From assembly GCF_034702125.1 (NCBI RefSeq), contig NC_085876.1:17626014-17690013 (forward strand): 64,000 bases of DNA, in the 5' to 3' direction. The notes below the pieces were generated by a model, which saw nothing but the letters and a program-made list of their open reading frames with translations, searched no databases and was not told the origin of the DNA. Of this stretch, positions 41,216 through 53,763 are shown in pieces (the first letter of the stretch is position 1; every line of letters begins with the position of its first letter). The stretch comes from Engraulis encrasicolus (lineage: Eukaryota > Chordata > Actinopteri > Clupeiformes > Engraulidae). The position numbers and the translations under genes were made by a program.

Positions 41216-42057
41216 CCTCAGTTCTCTCAGGTACAGATCCAAATGTCACTGAAACTCACGGCTGATTTCAACACCCTTTCTTTCCCTTCTTCCTAAGCCC
41301 TTTAAGCAGTTTAAACAAAGGTTTGTGAATCAGCAGCCTGGCACACTGACGTCTGTCCTGGGCACTGTGAGAAGGTGTGCCTGACAAGGTCCTGATGGGG
41401 ACTAAAATTCAATTAATCACGTCAGAGGGTCACAGACGGATTTATATCAGACCTCCAAAGTGTTGGGGGGTTGGAATATACCAAGTGAAAGAGGTACGGT
41501 CAACTGTGAGATATTAGGTCTATTTTTTTCAGTGAAGTTTATTTATATATTTAGGTAACTCAATATACAGGTAACTCAATGTGCTTCATTCAGTACAAGC
41601 ATAAAAAGCATAAAAAATACAGATGATGAAATCACTATTATACAATATGAAATATTTCATCAAGTGTAGAATGAACTCATGATTACCAGGAAAAACTTAA
41701 AAATTGGAATTCAATAGGATTTATTGTCAACATTATTTCTGCAAAAGTATGCCTATAAGAACTGTTAATATATGATACTCTACTCTACACTATATTGGAA
41801 CAATTTGGGATTTGGGACCACTTGGGATTTTCCAGTGTCTTTATCAGGCTATTCCAACGGCAATCCGGCTACGTTTTAGTTGAAGAAACTTGGGAATACC
41901 AGTACAGACTAAACATAATCATAACAAGACTGGTGTAAAACACTGAATCCACTTCCTCTGCAGAGTTTAAAAACTACAACCGGAAAAGCACTTTTGAAAT
42001 AAGCTATTTAAGCACTCCAGGCAACAAGTCTTATGACAAACAAACTTGAATCTAGGC

Positions 42058-42373
42058 CAGGGGTGACAAACTCAAATCGACAGAGGGCCAAAATTAAAAG
42101 CTGGAGCGAAGTCGCGGGCCAAACTCAATATATATATTTTCTAACAAAAATGGACTAAAATTGCTTCAATTCAACCAAATAGTTCAAATGTGCCTGCACA
42201 TATTCTGTTGAATTTGAGTGTGAGCTGCAATGGCCTGGGCCCACTCATATTCCTGTGATATAAGCATTTTCATGTTCAACTCTTAATAAACTACACAGTT
42301 GTGGTGTATGAGGGCCAAATAAAATGGCTCCGTGGGCCAAATTTGGCCCCCGGGCCTGAGTTTGACATCCCTG
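42058..42373. mobile_element. hAT-type element, copy b (reverse)
   Basis: Perfect 8-base duplication ATCTAGGC (42050-42057 and 42374-42381). Same ends as the copy at 29728, opposite orientation. Confidence 0.85.
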
Positions 42374-42461
42374 ATCTAGGCAATCATCCCTTTCTCTTTA
42401 TTTTTCAAAATTCGTAGGGTCCAGTGTGACACCTCAGTAGTAGTGCATCTCAGGACAACCG

Positions 42462-43032
42462 TATCTCATTAATTTCGTGAAGTATTCACGAAAAAAATAA
42501 CTTTAATTTTCGTGGTGCATTCACGTTATTGCCCGTTTTTCGTGGTTGGGCAACGAAACGCTGCTTATTCATTTGAATTGCCCGACTGCTGCCTAGCGAC
42601 CCACTAGTTTGATGCCCTTTCGGTACCGTCACATGGTAATCAAACATTTCAAACAAGCAATTTAGGGTTAGGGTTAGGTTTAGGGTCAAGGTTAGGGTTA
42701 GGGTTAGGTTTAGGGTTAAGGTTAGGGTTAGGGTTAGGTTTAGGTTTAGGTTTAGGGTTAAGGTTAGGGTTAGGGTTAGGTTTAGGATAGGGGACATAAG
42801 GCGTAAGTAACGAAAGGGCGTCGAATTAGTGAGTCCCGAGTGTATCAGCAGTGTTCTGTCAGCACCCCCTCCCCGCCCCTGCAGATGCTTGGATAACCAT
42901 AGCAGCAGTGGGGCAATTCAAATGAATAGGCAGCGTTTCGTTGCCCAACCACGAAAAACGGGCAATAACGTGAATGCACCACGAAAATTAAAGTTATTTT
43001 TTTCCTGAATACTTCACGAAATGAATGAGATA
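42462..43032. mobile_element. Inverted-repeat element with internal telomere-like repeats
   Basis: Terminal inverted repeats of about 115 bases begin TATCTCATT and include CGTGGTTGGGCAACGAAACG at both ends. The middle holds about 20 hexamers of TTAGGG and variants (TTTAGG, TTAAGG) at 42661-42786. There is no coding capacity, so it is non-autonomous. No clear target duplication. Related to the outer element at 20940-26255. Confidence 0.75.
42661..42786 (+). repeat. Telomere-like (TTAGGG)n tract with variants
   Basis: A run of TTAGGG mixed with TTTAGG and TTAAGG units inside the inverted-repeat element. The variant units and the defined flanks argue against a chromosome end or simple telomere repair. 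Confidence 0.85.
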
Positions 43033-43214
43033 GGGCTCCTCAGGATCAGTGAGAGTATGTGTGTGTGTGTGTGTGCTTTGGGATTTTGGAAGACACTCCC
43101 TGAGGAAGCCATTTTAAAGTCCTTAGTATTTGTCCTGTTCAGTCAATATTGTCCAATAATGCCCAATTCGATGCACTGTGGCACACTATCTGTTCCAACG
43201 ATTTCCTCCCACAC

Positions 43215-43378
43215 ACTAGCGAAGACAAAGAAGCTCCCGCACACTGTTCACATTTGCAGAGTTTTTACTTGCAACGTTTTGGTCTGTGACCTTCCTCAAG
43301 CAAGAATTGTTGAAACCGAAACGTTGCAAGTAAAACCTCTGCAAATGTGAACAGTGTGTGGGAGCGTCTTTGTCTCAT
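43215..43378. repeat. Hairpin, about 65-base arms, with ribozyme-like core
   Basis: Arms carry AGACAAAGAAGCTCCCGCAC and CACATTTGCAGAG...TTACTTGCAACG and their inverse. On the minus strand the centre reads TTGAGGAAGGTCACAGACCA, close to a hammerhead core (see findings). Confidence 0.7.
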
Positions 43379-43380
43379 AC

Positions 43381-43720
43381 CAGGGATGTCAAACTCAGGC
43401 CCGGGGGCCAAATTTGGCCCACGGAGCCATTTTGTTCGGCCCGCAAGATCATTTCAAATGTGTATTACAGTTGGCCCACATACATCATTAATGTACAGCG
43501 TAACAAAACTTGAACTGAAATTTGCAGTATCACAGGATGTGCAGACACATTTGAACAGACAAATATGATGGGAAAGAGTGTATGTGAAATTTAACTATGA
43601 GTATGAACTGCATGAATGCACAATTTTAGTCCATTTTTATGAATAATAGTTGAGTTCGGCCCGCGACTTCGTTCCAGATTTTGATTTTGGCCCTCAGTCA
43701 ATTTGAGTTTGACACCCCTG
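43381..43720. mobile_element. hAT-type element, copy c
   Basis: Ends CAGGGATGTCAAACTC and GAGTTTGACACCCCTG; flanks TCTCATAC and CTCTATAC are an imperfect duplication. The interior matches copy a closely (GTTCGGCCCGCGACTTCG). Confidence 0.8.
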
Positions 43721-44099
43721 CTCTATACGTTGGTGACCCAGTGGATCCACTCCTACACAGCTGGCAAAAGGAGGTGTGCAAGAATTCTAAAAATAGCAGA
43801 CAAGCTATAAACAATGAATGGCCAATTTCATCACAGCAGAGCATGCATAATCAATGGGTGGCTCAGAGAAAATACAACTCGGCTGTTATTGGCAGCCAAC
43901 ATTCGCGGTTATCTGAGGACATTGTTGCCGGTGTGCGGGGTTGTATTGAAAACAGCGGAATCGAATGTTGACAGAGCAGTGATCCGCACTTTGTCGGAGC
44001 CGGTGTGCGGAGGCCCTTAGCTTTGTAAGTCATAGCCTAGCAAGAGTGTAAATAGTCGGACAAATCAAGTGATCATGCTTGTCTTCTTATCTCATTTAG

Positions 44100-44510
44100 A
44101 ACCTTTAAATTCATTAAAAACTAGAAGCACTCAGAGAGCGCAGACCTCTGCCAAGGAAGCTGCTTGATAGAACATTTGACTGTGTTACACCCTGTCTTTC
44201 TGCCTTCTTTTTATGGAGTTAGAAACCAGAATGTTGCAATTCAATTTGCGGTCACTATAGGTGCATCTAAATGTATAGGCCATCAATGGTGAAGAATCTT
44301 AAAAAAAGGTCCTGGTTCCGGTTCGTGATCTGGATCACCACCAGAATTTAATAACTTGTTCCTTGGGTCATTACCAACGCCTCCACAAAGTTTCGTCCAA
44401 ATCCGTTGAATAGTTTTTGAGTTATCCTGCTGACAAACAGACAAACAAACAAACAAACAGACAAACCAATGCAACCGAAAACATTACCTCCTTTGCGGAG
44501 GTAAAAACCA
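44100..44510. repeat. Probable 3' tail of an RTE-type LINE or linked SINE
   Basis: Contains AGCGCAGACCTCTGCCAAG, CGTCCAAATCCGTTGAATAG, a (ACAA)n run and CCTCCTTTGCGGAGGTAA, a combination I know from fish retroelement tails. No coding part. Confidence 0.4.
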
Positions 44511-44799
44511 CACACCCATGTCAGGTGAGATCAGATGTCACCTTCAGTGAGTCACTGTTGCTCACCAAGTACTGCGTAGGTAACAACTCTGTGTATCGAA
44601 GGTGCAGCGCCTAATGATAAGGGAATGATGATATACCTAGGTGATATTTAATCGCTATTGTCAATCTCAGGACCAAATCAAGGGTGTTGCTCTGTATAGG
44701 GTGTGGTAATGAACATTGTTATTTGGCTAAACATAGTTCAATCATTGAAAGTGCGCACACACACTATACAGGATAATTCCAGCCAATTTCAACATGCAG

Positions 44800-45140
44800 T
44801 TGTAATGCTCACACTACCCTGGACCAGTACCCGAGTTTTTTTTTTTCTTCAGCCTTTTCCGAGATCCTGGTCATTGTAATGGGGGCAGGTGTTTGTTTAC
44901 ATTTCAAAAAACATTTGTATTTTTATTCCCAAAAACACCCAAAAGGTTATGCAACATCAGCAGACAACTAGCAAACAGCGATACCTTTTGGGAAAATATT
45001 TGGAGTAGGCCTATGTTAAGATTTTTTTTAAATGTAAACAAAAGCTATCCCTATTAGAATAGCTCAGATTTGGGAAAGGGCTGAGCCAAAAAATGTGGCA
45101 TCACCGGGTACTGACAAGTCAAGGGTAGCGTGAGCAATAC
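44800..45140. mobile_element. Inverted-end element (GCAGTTGTAATGCTCAC)
   Basis: Left GTAATGCTCACACTACCCT and right AGGGTAGCGTGAGCAATAC are approximate inverse copies. No coding capacity. Confidence 0.5.
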
Positions 45141-45684
45141 AACAGCATATTGACATTGACTGAAGTGGTCCTTTAACATCAAACGTTTCCTGGAGGAAGA
45201 CTTGACAGATGAAACATTTAATCTTAACAGGCACAGTGGCACCTCATCAGATCACATCTCGGTCTACGTCTTTGGACTACATCATTTCCATAATGTGCAC
45301 TAGCCCACAATGTGTCACTGGCCAACCCTTTTTTTCTATTTGACAACCTTTTAAGAACCTTATCAGTAAATTTTTGGCACCACGTTTGGGTGACTTTCCA
45401 ACGACTGCCAATCTAGTTTTTTTTTCAGACATATTAGTCAATGTTTGTACATATGAATAAGTATGCAACATGTTTGATCTGTCTTAATAGCATATTTGGG
45501 CTGCTTGTCACCTTAATTTCCCTTTGATATCCATAAACTTACTCTACCTTACTATATTTCTGGTACTCTCAGATGTAGAAGAGGAGGCTGTGGCACAAGA
45601 GGAGGACATCCCCAGGTACCTTAGGGACATGCTTCAGCATAGCGTACGGCTAGCCCCTTAGGTCCTTGGAGCATAGCCTGCTGG

Positions 45685-45850
45685 TTCTACCCAGAATCAA
45701 TACTAAGCATGAGGAGGCTGCTTTTAGTTTTTATGCTGAAAGGCTCTAGAACCAGCTTCCCGATGATATCAAAAGTGCCCCAACAATACAGTGTTTTAAA
45801 ACTAAACTAAAGACTAAACTGTTTACAGATGCCTTCTCATATTTCATGGG
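45685..45850 (+). pseudogene. C-terminal fragment of a non-LTR retrotransposon
   Basis: Translates as LLVLPRINTKHEEAAFSFYA, then LPDDIKSAPTIQCFKTKLKT with a TAG in place of the expected Trp. This is the usual C-terminus of L2/CR1-like LINEs. The AT-rich stretch to 46090 is probably its 3' untranslated part. Confidence 0.6.
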
Positions 45851-46759
45851 TTTTATATTTTGTTGTTCTTTATTTTCTCCTTGTTTTTATCTTTGCCTAT
45901 TTTATCTTGTTTTGATCTACCTTGCCTTGTGCTTTTATTATCTTTTATCGCACGCTTTGCGTTGCTATTGTTTTTATGCTTTTATGTTTTTGTTTTTCTC
46001 TCTTCTCTCTTGTTTTCTGATTATTGCACGTTGTTCATCACTGTACAGCACATTGAATTACTCTGTGTATGAGATGCGCTTTAGAAATAAAATTGCCAGA
46101 TGTGCCGTATTTTCTGGACAACAAGTCCCACCTCAGTTCAAGTTGCACCAGCCATAAAGAAGACTTAAAAAAAAAACATGTAAGTTTCACCAGAATATAA
46201 GCGTCATTGTTGATGGCAGCATGTTGTACATTTTGGACTTTGCATGCCTTGTTTGGAATTTGAAACACTCTGGGGAAATGTATTTGTATTGTGTGCAGAT
46301 GTTCCGAGAGTACCCTCTTGCAAATGCCAGTGAAAATAGCAGAGATTTGATAGTATAGGCCCCTACATATTTTAACATATAAGTTCCATGAGTTTATAGT
46401 CTGGAAATTACGGTGAGGTGCAGGAGAGGCAAAACAGGATGAGTGGCTCAACTAGGGCTCAACTGGGAGGGGAGAATGTTTCTCTGAACCTATGAAGTGT
46501 TGCCATCACAAGTTCACTTGAGGTTATGGAAGGAAGCCAGTGAATGTTTCAATAAAGTACACATTGAAAATGGGTTGTCAACATTTCGGAATAAACTGAT
46601 ATGTACTGAGTATTTACAACACTGCAGAGAGTCAAATTACTCCAAAAGTAAAGTCTGTGTACATGATTTCTGCATTTATATTCATGAAAATTTGGCAATA
46701 GACAGCGTAGTTTCAATGAGCAGCATAGTTGCAATAGCTACTCCGGCCTCATCCTACAC

Positions 46760-47270
46760 CAGGGGTCCCCAAACTAAGGCCCGGGGGCCGGATGCAGCCC
46801 GCCATGCCCCTTTGACTGGCCCTCCACCTCTCTGCACCTCACCATTTAAACTGGCCCAAAGAAGCAATCCTCACAGAGAGAAAAAAAAAGATAATTAAAA
46901 AAAATATATATATATTATTTTGTTTATCAACAGGCCTTCCTAAAGTTTACTTGACACTAACCTAGTGTGAATTACCAGAAGTTTCTTGATAGTTTCTCAT
47001 CTCACTGTTAACAGGCCTACCATTTCTATTGTATCACTCATAAACTGTACATCACCATATTTTTCTAACCTTTCCTTGCTATTTTTACATGGTTATTAGA
47101 AATTAAAAGCAATGCCTGTGGTATTTCAAATTGATGAACTTTGTTGTGCTATAAACTATGGGCTATAACAGGCAGTGGCCTAGCATAAAGCCCACATGAT
47201 TGATCCCGGCCCCTGATCACAGCCAGGAATGATAATGTGGCCCCAAGAGAAAAAAGTTTGGGGACCCCTG
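46760..47270. mobile_element. hAT-type element (CAGGGGTCCCCAAACT ends)
   Basis: Perfect 8-base duplication TCCTACAC (46752-46759 and 47271-47278). Ends match the Charlie-like hAT pattern. Non-autonomous; interior AT-rich. Confidence 0.85.
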
Positions 47271-47689
47271 TCCTACACAGTGCACCTTTAAAGAAGGAAT
47301 GCTTTACAGTGTAGTTTCCTCCGTGGAATGCCCACCTGCTTGGAGAGAGAAAAAAAAGATCTCCTCGCTGTCTTCCGATTGCAAACGAGAGAATGACCTT
47401 TGAATTGTGTTTTTCCAAGATATCAACTAAAAACCTCAATCATCAGTTTGATGTTGAGTCACAAGGCCCGGAGGCCACTGGACAGGACGGTAGGAAGTAT
47501 AGTTTGACAGTGATTTTGACAGTCCCTTTCCACACGACAAGGTCACATTTGCAGATGTAAATTGACACGAGTGTCATGAAAACATATTTATACACAGAGA
47601 TGGTGCATTGCACATTCCTTACTATTGGGGGCGATGACAAAAACCAACGGCGTCTGCACCTGCACTTTAGACCTGTGTATTGCTTGGTG

Positions 47690-47920
47690 CATCCACTCCC
47701 CAAAAGTAGTAATCACTCAAGATAATGAAAAAAGGAGGTGCACACAAGGCCTGTGTGAAAAATGTAGCCTATATTGTACTGTGTATTGTCAGTGGCTAAA
47801 GTTAACCTCTGACTTCGGTTGTAAATTTTCGGCTACAATATACATTTTTCACACAAGCTTTGTGTGCGCCTCCTTTTTTCATTATTTCGAGTGATTTGTA
47901 CTATTGGGGGTGACACAGAT
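47690..47920. repeat. Hairpin, about 75-base arms
   Basis: Arms carry AATGAAAAAAGGAGGTGCAC, AAGGCCTGTGTGAAAAATG, and their near inverse. Confidence 0.65.
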
Positions 47921-48090
47921 ATGCCACCGCCATATAGGCCCGATCGAGAAAGCTCGGTCCGGCGCTGACATTTATGCAGCTGTCATAGTGCCCTCTACCA
48001 TCACTATTTCCAGGCCAACATTTATTTAACAGCTGAGAAATATATTCCACTCTGCGATGTGATCAAACAGCCATATAATACTATTGTTAC

Positions 48091-48502
48091 TAGAAATGCA
48101 CCGGATCCTGATTTTTAGGATCCTGGCGGATACCAGATCCACTGCTTAAGATCCTGCCGGATCCGGATACCGGATCCTACAAAAGGGTTGAAACATATAG
48201 TCTACTCGCACACGTGGGCCCTTTTTATTACGTTGGCTCAAACTATTTTTTAGACTCATTGGCTTATTGCCACACTGCCTGCAACGGCCGCTTCCAAAGG
48301 CCTTTCACTCCATGCAGTGATTGGGGTTGTGAAAGACTGACTGAAAAGCCTAGGCTAGTGATGCACCAGACCCTGATTTTTAGGCAACATGCCGGATACC
48401 GGATCGACTGCTTAAGATCCTGCCGGAGCCGGATCCTGTGAAAAACCCTATTATCCTACCGGATCCGGAACCGGAACCGGAACCGGATCTGGTGCATCTC
48501 TA
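48091..48502. mobile_element. hAT-type non-autonomous element, GGATCC-rich family
   Basis: Perfect 8-base target duplication ATTGTTAC on both sides. Ends TAGAAATGCACC and GGTGCATCTCTA. Reverse orientation relative to the other two copies of the family. Confidence 0.85.
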
Positions 48503-48777
48503 ATTGTTACATAATATTAATTACACTGACAGCCTGGGTGACAATCTGACAAAAATGTTTTAAGTCAGCTTCAGCAAGTTGAATTTAGTGAGTTAAATGT
48601 GATCTTCCTGTCATGTTTCAACAGCTTGCTACATTTTTGCAGTCATAATGCACCACAGTGCCTCAGCATTTTCTGACCGTAGATGATGGGCCTGATGTCT
48701 CTGCTGAGGCATGAGTAGTCTAGCGGACATGGGTGCCCCTCTACTTAGTCAATAGTGTCGCCTGTACCGTAGAGTAG

Positions 48778-49205
48778 AGTATCATTTATTGACCCCGAGG
48801 GAAATTAAGGTGTCAAGTAGCATACATACCGGTACTTAGATAAATAAAGAAGAAGACACAAGGACAATACACACACACCATTCACAAAAATTCACCATAC
48901 ATATGTTCACAGGGTCAGAACTCCCTCTCCCACTTACAACCCCCCACCCCCCACCTCCACCACCACCACTAATTTGGCTAAGAAATCTCACCCCCTTTGA
49001 CTCTACTTCCTCTGTGTTTGGACCACTGTCAGATGGGAGCTAATATGACGCTCAGCAAATAAAAGCCACACAGCTATTTATTCTTTATTGTGTTGACTGT
49101 GATGTGTGTTTGTCTTGTGTGTCCTTGTGCGTCCTTATGCCACCACCAAAGCAAAATCTCTATTTTATGTAAGTTTAATGGACAATAAAGAAGTCTAAGT
49201 CTAAG
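48778..49205. repeat. LINE-tail-like dispersed repeat
   Basis: TTATTGACCCCGAGGGAAATTAAGGTGTC and GACAATAAAGAAGTCTAAG are typical of fish LINE ends; the middle is low-complexity AC/CCACC-rich DNA. Confidence 0.35.
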
Positions 49206-49589
49206 TCTACAGTATGTCTTTCCCCTACAGTTTCTGATAAGTTTTGCACTGATAGTCCAAGAAGAGAAGTTCTAAAGTTGAGAGCCCCTACACTGATGAG
49301 CACCAAGGAAAAAGGTGAAGACCCAGAATCACTCCAATTATCTGCTTGTGTTTAAGCTTTGCACTGATCTCTGAAAGTTAAATTGAAATTACAATTACAA
49401 TGGATTTACTGAATAACCGAAATGCAATGTTTTTTTCTCCATGAAGCCAAGAAAACTAAGTTGTGTACAAATGTCTTCCGAACACTCCAATCAAGTGTTG
49501 ATCAACTTTGAGGGACTTCGATGACAATGCGTGAAAGTGAAAGTGAAAGTCCATCTGGGAAACTCCAACTCCCATTGTCATCGTGACAC

Positions 49590-49825
49590 AGCGAAATTGC
49601 ATTTATGCCTCACCCGTGCAAGGGGGCAGAGCCCCCAATGGCGCCCCAAGGGACCAGTGCGGCGGGACGGTACCATGCTCAGGGTACCTCAGTCATGGAG
49701 GAGGGTGGGGAGAGCACTGGTTCATTACTCCCCCCACCAACCTGGCGGGTCGGGAGTCGAATCGGCAACCTTTGGGCTACAAGTCTGACGCCCAAACCGC
49801 TTACCCATGACTGGCCAATGCAGGA
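49590..49825. repeat. Fish SINE-like repeat, two copies
   Basis: TGACACAGCGAAATTGCATT...TATGCCTCACCC, then GGGAGTCGAATCGGCAACC (inverse B box) and AACCGCTTACCCATGACTG. A shorter copy is at 50283-50450. Confidence 0.5.
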
Positions 49826-51111
49826 TGGATAGGAATATTTTGTTGTTCCTTCATGAAATATGTGAACACTCTACATTGCTACAGGCTGGAGAACTTTGTC
49901 AAAGGAACTCATCCAAGAAACTCATCATTCAATGTTAAAAGTATAGCTGGGTTAGAGAAGAATAAAGGGGTATTAACCCATAGAAGCTCTTTGAGCAGGC
50001 CACTATCAGACAGGCGAATATTATTGCATCAGATGTTGATCATGTACTAAGTGGGAAATATTCTTTTGAACTCTGGTAGGAGGTTAAGACTCCCTCTGTT
50101 AGTTATATATAATCTGGAGTAAACACAATCGCTACAAATATTACTTTATTCCTCAGTCCATTAAGCTTCAGAATAAACGGGGAAGAAGTGGGGCTGAGTG
50201 GGACAAAATGGACCTCTATAGTTACTGGCTGATTGTACTGTAGGTGGTGTTGGAATGAAAGCGAGTGAAAGTGACAGCCTAATTGGGAAACTCCAACTCC
50301 CATTGTCATTGTGACACAGTACTCTGTATACAACGAAATTGTATTTATGCCTCAGCCGGGGTCCCCGTGGGTGGGCATGCAAGCCCAAATGTGGGGGGCT
50401 TAGCGTGCTGCGCCACAGCGCCCCCTGGTTTTGTCCTCTTATGTGTGTTTATGGTGCTGCAACCTACCTGTCTCCAAGAGAAATTTCTCCTTGGTGGAGA
50501 CTAATAAAGAAACATAAGCCTAACCCTAAACATGTTAGTGCCAAAGGAGGGTGTGGCTGTTAATGCTGGCAGTTTTTTTTTTTATACCAGTATCATTATT
50601 GGCTTTGTTCCCAGTGTCTTACAATCAAAACGTGTTTATTTTTAACATGCAACAGACAATTAAAATACACACCTGTCAGTTGGGTTTTCATAATAATCCA
50701 TACACCTTTCTTACATTTTATACCGTATCAATGTTTCCCTTATCAATGTTAAAACATTAATGACCTTCATGCATTGATACTTTTATACATTTATAAAACA
50801 ACATTCATTCTATGAACACAACATGGACACTCATATAGGCTACACTCTTTAAATGCATCTCCCACACCATTCAAAACAAGACAGAGAAATAAAAAAATAA
50901 CATTCTAATAACATGTGAAGTACCAATATACTAAATATATCCATCTAAAATGTCATTTGAGAACTGGTAAAAGTTACTTTGTTACTTATAATAAGTGTTT
51001 CTCTCAAAACGTGAATGTATCATCATCTTGAATATTGTCCTCCATGAGTGGGGCGGCACCAGCCGTCATCCACTGGACCGACATACTGTACAGTAGTTTA
51101 TCCAAAATAGT

Positions 51112-51446
51112 GAAACTTTACACTTTGCCTAAAGCTCATTCTATGGTGCATTATGAGCGTATTTATAACGAATCACAATGTGCATCATAATTAGTCACAA
51201 TGCATTATGGCTACACTCATAATATTTCATGATGTAGGCTATTATATCAACAATTACTATACATTTAGCTTATGATGCCTTGTAAATACAAGTGTGTGTA
51301 TTTATATATGCAGTATATTATATAAGGCGTAATAAATAATTAAGCATTTTAAGTGTGGCCATCATGCATTGTGACTATGATACATATTATAATTCGTTAT
51401 ACGCTCATAATGCATTATAGATTAGGCTTTAAGTAAAGTGTTACCG
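51112..51446. mobile_element. Palindromic MITE (ACTTTACACTTTGCCTAAAG ends)
   Basis: Ends ACTTTACACTTTGCCTAAAG and CTTTAAGTAAAGTGT, with inverse stretches TGCATTATGAGCGTAT and ATACGCTCATAATGCA inside. Confidence 0.65.
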
Positions 51447-51566
51447 AAAATGCCACTCACATCAGACCTGGGCCCGCCCATAATCCGTGGTGACATTGTA
51501 CTATTCCGGGACTAGTGTGCCTTTTATGTGCTCTGGGAAGTATATTATCCAGTCTTGGCAACTCGC

Positions 51567-51781
51567 ACATTACATTACACTGCACTTAGCTGACGCTTTC
51601 ATTTATTCAAAGCCACTTACAGTGATTATTTTTCAGGATATTGGTTACAGTCCCTGAAGCAATGTGGGGTTAGGACACTTCAGCCATGGATGGAGATGTA
51701 GGGAGAGGTCAGGGGGGATTTGAACCTGCAACCCCTAGATTGAGAGACCAACTCTATAACCACTAGGCCACAGCTGCCCCC
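51567..51781 (-). repeat. tRNA-derived SINE, second family
   Basis: Same head and tail as 30782-31020. The last 20 bases (CACTAGGGCACGGCTGCAG) are partly repeated at 51782-51801. Confidence 0.75.
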
Positions 51782-52039
51782 ACCACTAGGGCACGGCTGC
51801 AGTACATAGCATTTTTCTATGAGTTGTCCAGTAGAAAATACGGGACGGAGCGTTCATGTGCTTCCCATGTCAGGGTTTGGTATTTACTATAATTCATTCC
51901 CAGAGCACATGAATGGACACTTAGTCAGCCTGGCCGAGATTTGCCCAGGATCCAGAGCCAATTACATTGGAGCACATCCAGCGGCTCAATGGGGCGTGAT
52001 TGAGTTATGACACATTAGTCATGACGGTAATGACACATC

Positions 52040-52171
52040 AGGGGTGCATTTCTCAAAAGAGAAGTAGTTATCCTGTTAGCAACTTCGGTAGTTACCAATG
52101 GGAAAATGCATTGAAAACAACCAAGTAGCTAATGTAGTAAGTAAATTTGGTTTCGAGAAATACACCCCAAT
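52040..52171. mobile_element. GGGTGCATTTC MITE
   Basis: Ends GGGGTGCATTTCTC and GAGAAATACACCCC, with the shared interior (TAGTTACCAATGGGAAAATG). Confidence 0.7.
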
Positions 52172-52418
52172 CATGATGGTAATGACACACTATCTGATTT
52201 TGGGTCCAAATGTACTCAAGTAAAAGTAAAAGTACCCATTTAAAAAACTACGTAAAAAAAACAACCTACTCATAAAAATTACAGTATTTTGAGTAAATGC
52301 AATATTATTTACTTTCCACCCCTGCCTGTAGATGAGTAGCCTGGGAACTCCCATACTGCCTTTAGTTCTACACAATCGTTTCGATCTGAAAGACAGTATG
52401 GCGAGGATGACTCATAAC

Positions 52419-53763
52419 CAGGGCTCTAAATTAACACACGCCAACCCGCCAAACACGGGTGAAAATTAATTTTGGCTAGTAGAAAAAAATACCTACCCGC
52501 CAATTTGGCTAGTAGCGCCCGAGTACAGTAACTTATGAACGGTAAACCGCTGCTCTGACGAACGTTAGAGGGCGAGATTTCCTACATTACCCATGGACAC
52601 TAGCGTCGCGACTTAGCCTCCCACCGTGGACTTTCCAGTGCATCGAGCGGCAACTCCATGCTGTTGCGCGCGCCAGGATTGAAAACATTTCAGACGACCT
52701 GCCTTCTGTCAGCTAAGCTGCGCTCACACTATTCTGACAGGCAGCTCTCCTCCTATGCTCTCGTCGCTTTCGCTACAACCTTTTTAACGCCACTACTGCT
52801 ATTATTACTATATGAACCTTGCTGTAACAGGCTGCATTTTTGAAGCAGCGAGGCCCTGACCGTTTCAATAACAGGACTTGCGCAGATAATGCATAGAGCT
52901 ACTTCTGTTGTGTAGACTATGTTTTGTGCGAGTTATGAGAATGTGGCGGGGGTTAGAGCAAGGTTCTGTGTGTTGGTGAATGCTAGTAATTATAAATAGT
53001 GACGTTAAAAATGAGTGGTTGTGGAACGAAATGGCGACAAGGGCAGAGGAGGAGAGCCGACTGTCAGAGTAGTGTGGCCGTAGCTGTCAGTTCAGTTGTA
53101 TTCTGAAAGTGTTCCGAGTCCTGGCGCAACTAAGTTGGAAAGCCCACGCCATCGGAAAGGAAACAAAGCAACCAACGACGAAGCTGTGGAAGTAACTAAG
53201 GAAGCGAAGATTCCCGAGATATTATTTAGGCCTACTTTTAATTAAACTAGGCTTCTTGTCATTTTGTTGCGCATGGTAGAGAAGAGCTCCTCCTCTCTCC
53301 TCTCCTTTTCCTCTCATCTCTTCTCCTTCCTTGGTTTTGTAGTGTTTGGCTGTGTGCTTGGTTAGGCTACTGTATGTTAAAGGTCTGTTATGCGAGTGGC
53401 TTGTGTGATGTGATTCAGCTGTTTTCAGAGGAATTGAACAAAAACTAATCAAATTAATTGGGCCTAAGTAATGAAAGTAAAAAAATAAAGCAGAAGTTAA
53501 GCAATAATGAAAAAATAGGCTATATAGCCTATAATATGCTTATTATGTAGGCATATAGTAGCCTATGCAGGCCTATAGTGTATCTGTATTGTAGAAACAG
53601 TTGGACAAAATGACCATAATTAGAAAAAATATAACTAGCATAATGCATAGTTTATTTTGGCGAGATTAAAAAAAATGGCTAGTTGAACTTCTGTTTGGCT
53701 GGTAAGAAAAAATGTCCACTAGCCAAATTGGCTGGTGGTGGAAAAAGTTAATTTAGAGCCCTG
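52419..53763. mobile_element. hAT-type element, 1.35 kb (CAGGGCTCTAAATTAAC ends)
   Basis: Perfect 8-base duplication CTCATAAC (52411-52418 and 53764-53771). Subterminal TTTGGCTAGTAG/TTTGGCTGGT motifs repeat near both ends. The GC-richer middle (52550-53220) may be a promoter or first-exon remnant of a transposase gene; no long open frame survives. Confidence 0.85.

Larger units (their letters stand above)
26290..41400. repeat. Segmental duplication, unit B
   Basis: Partner of the 9340-15300 block in the same orientation. It is longer because of private insertions: a LINE and others at 27240-28920, a hAT at 29728-30068, SINE and MITE copies at 30700-31970, a DIRS fragment and MITEs at 33940-35390, a DIRS element at 36485-38964 and a Tc1-like element at 39393-41013. 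Confidence 0.75.

Noticed and set aside
41215..41242. Upstream ATG as the copy 2 start
   Set aside because: In frame but absent from copy 1, and it would put a charged stretch before the signal peptide; the downstream ATG is shared.
42661..42786. True telomere or chromosome-fusion scar
   Set aside because: Short, full of variant hexamers, and enclosed in the inverted ends of a mobile element found twice.
45846..46157. Hydrophobic 103-codon plus-strand frame as a membrane protein
   Set aside because: Lies in the T-rich 3' part of a LINE fragment; hydrophobicity comes from TTT/CTT codons.
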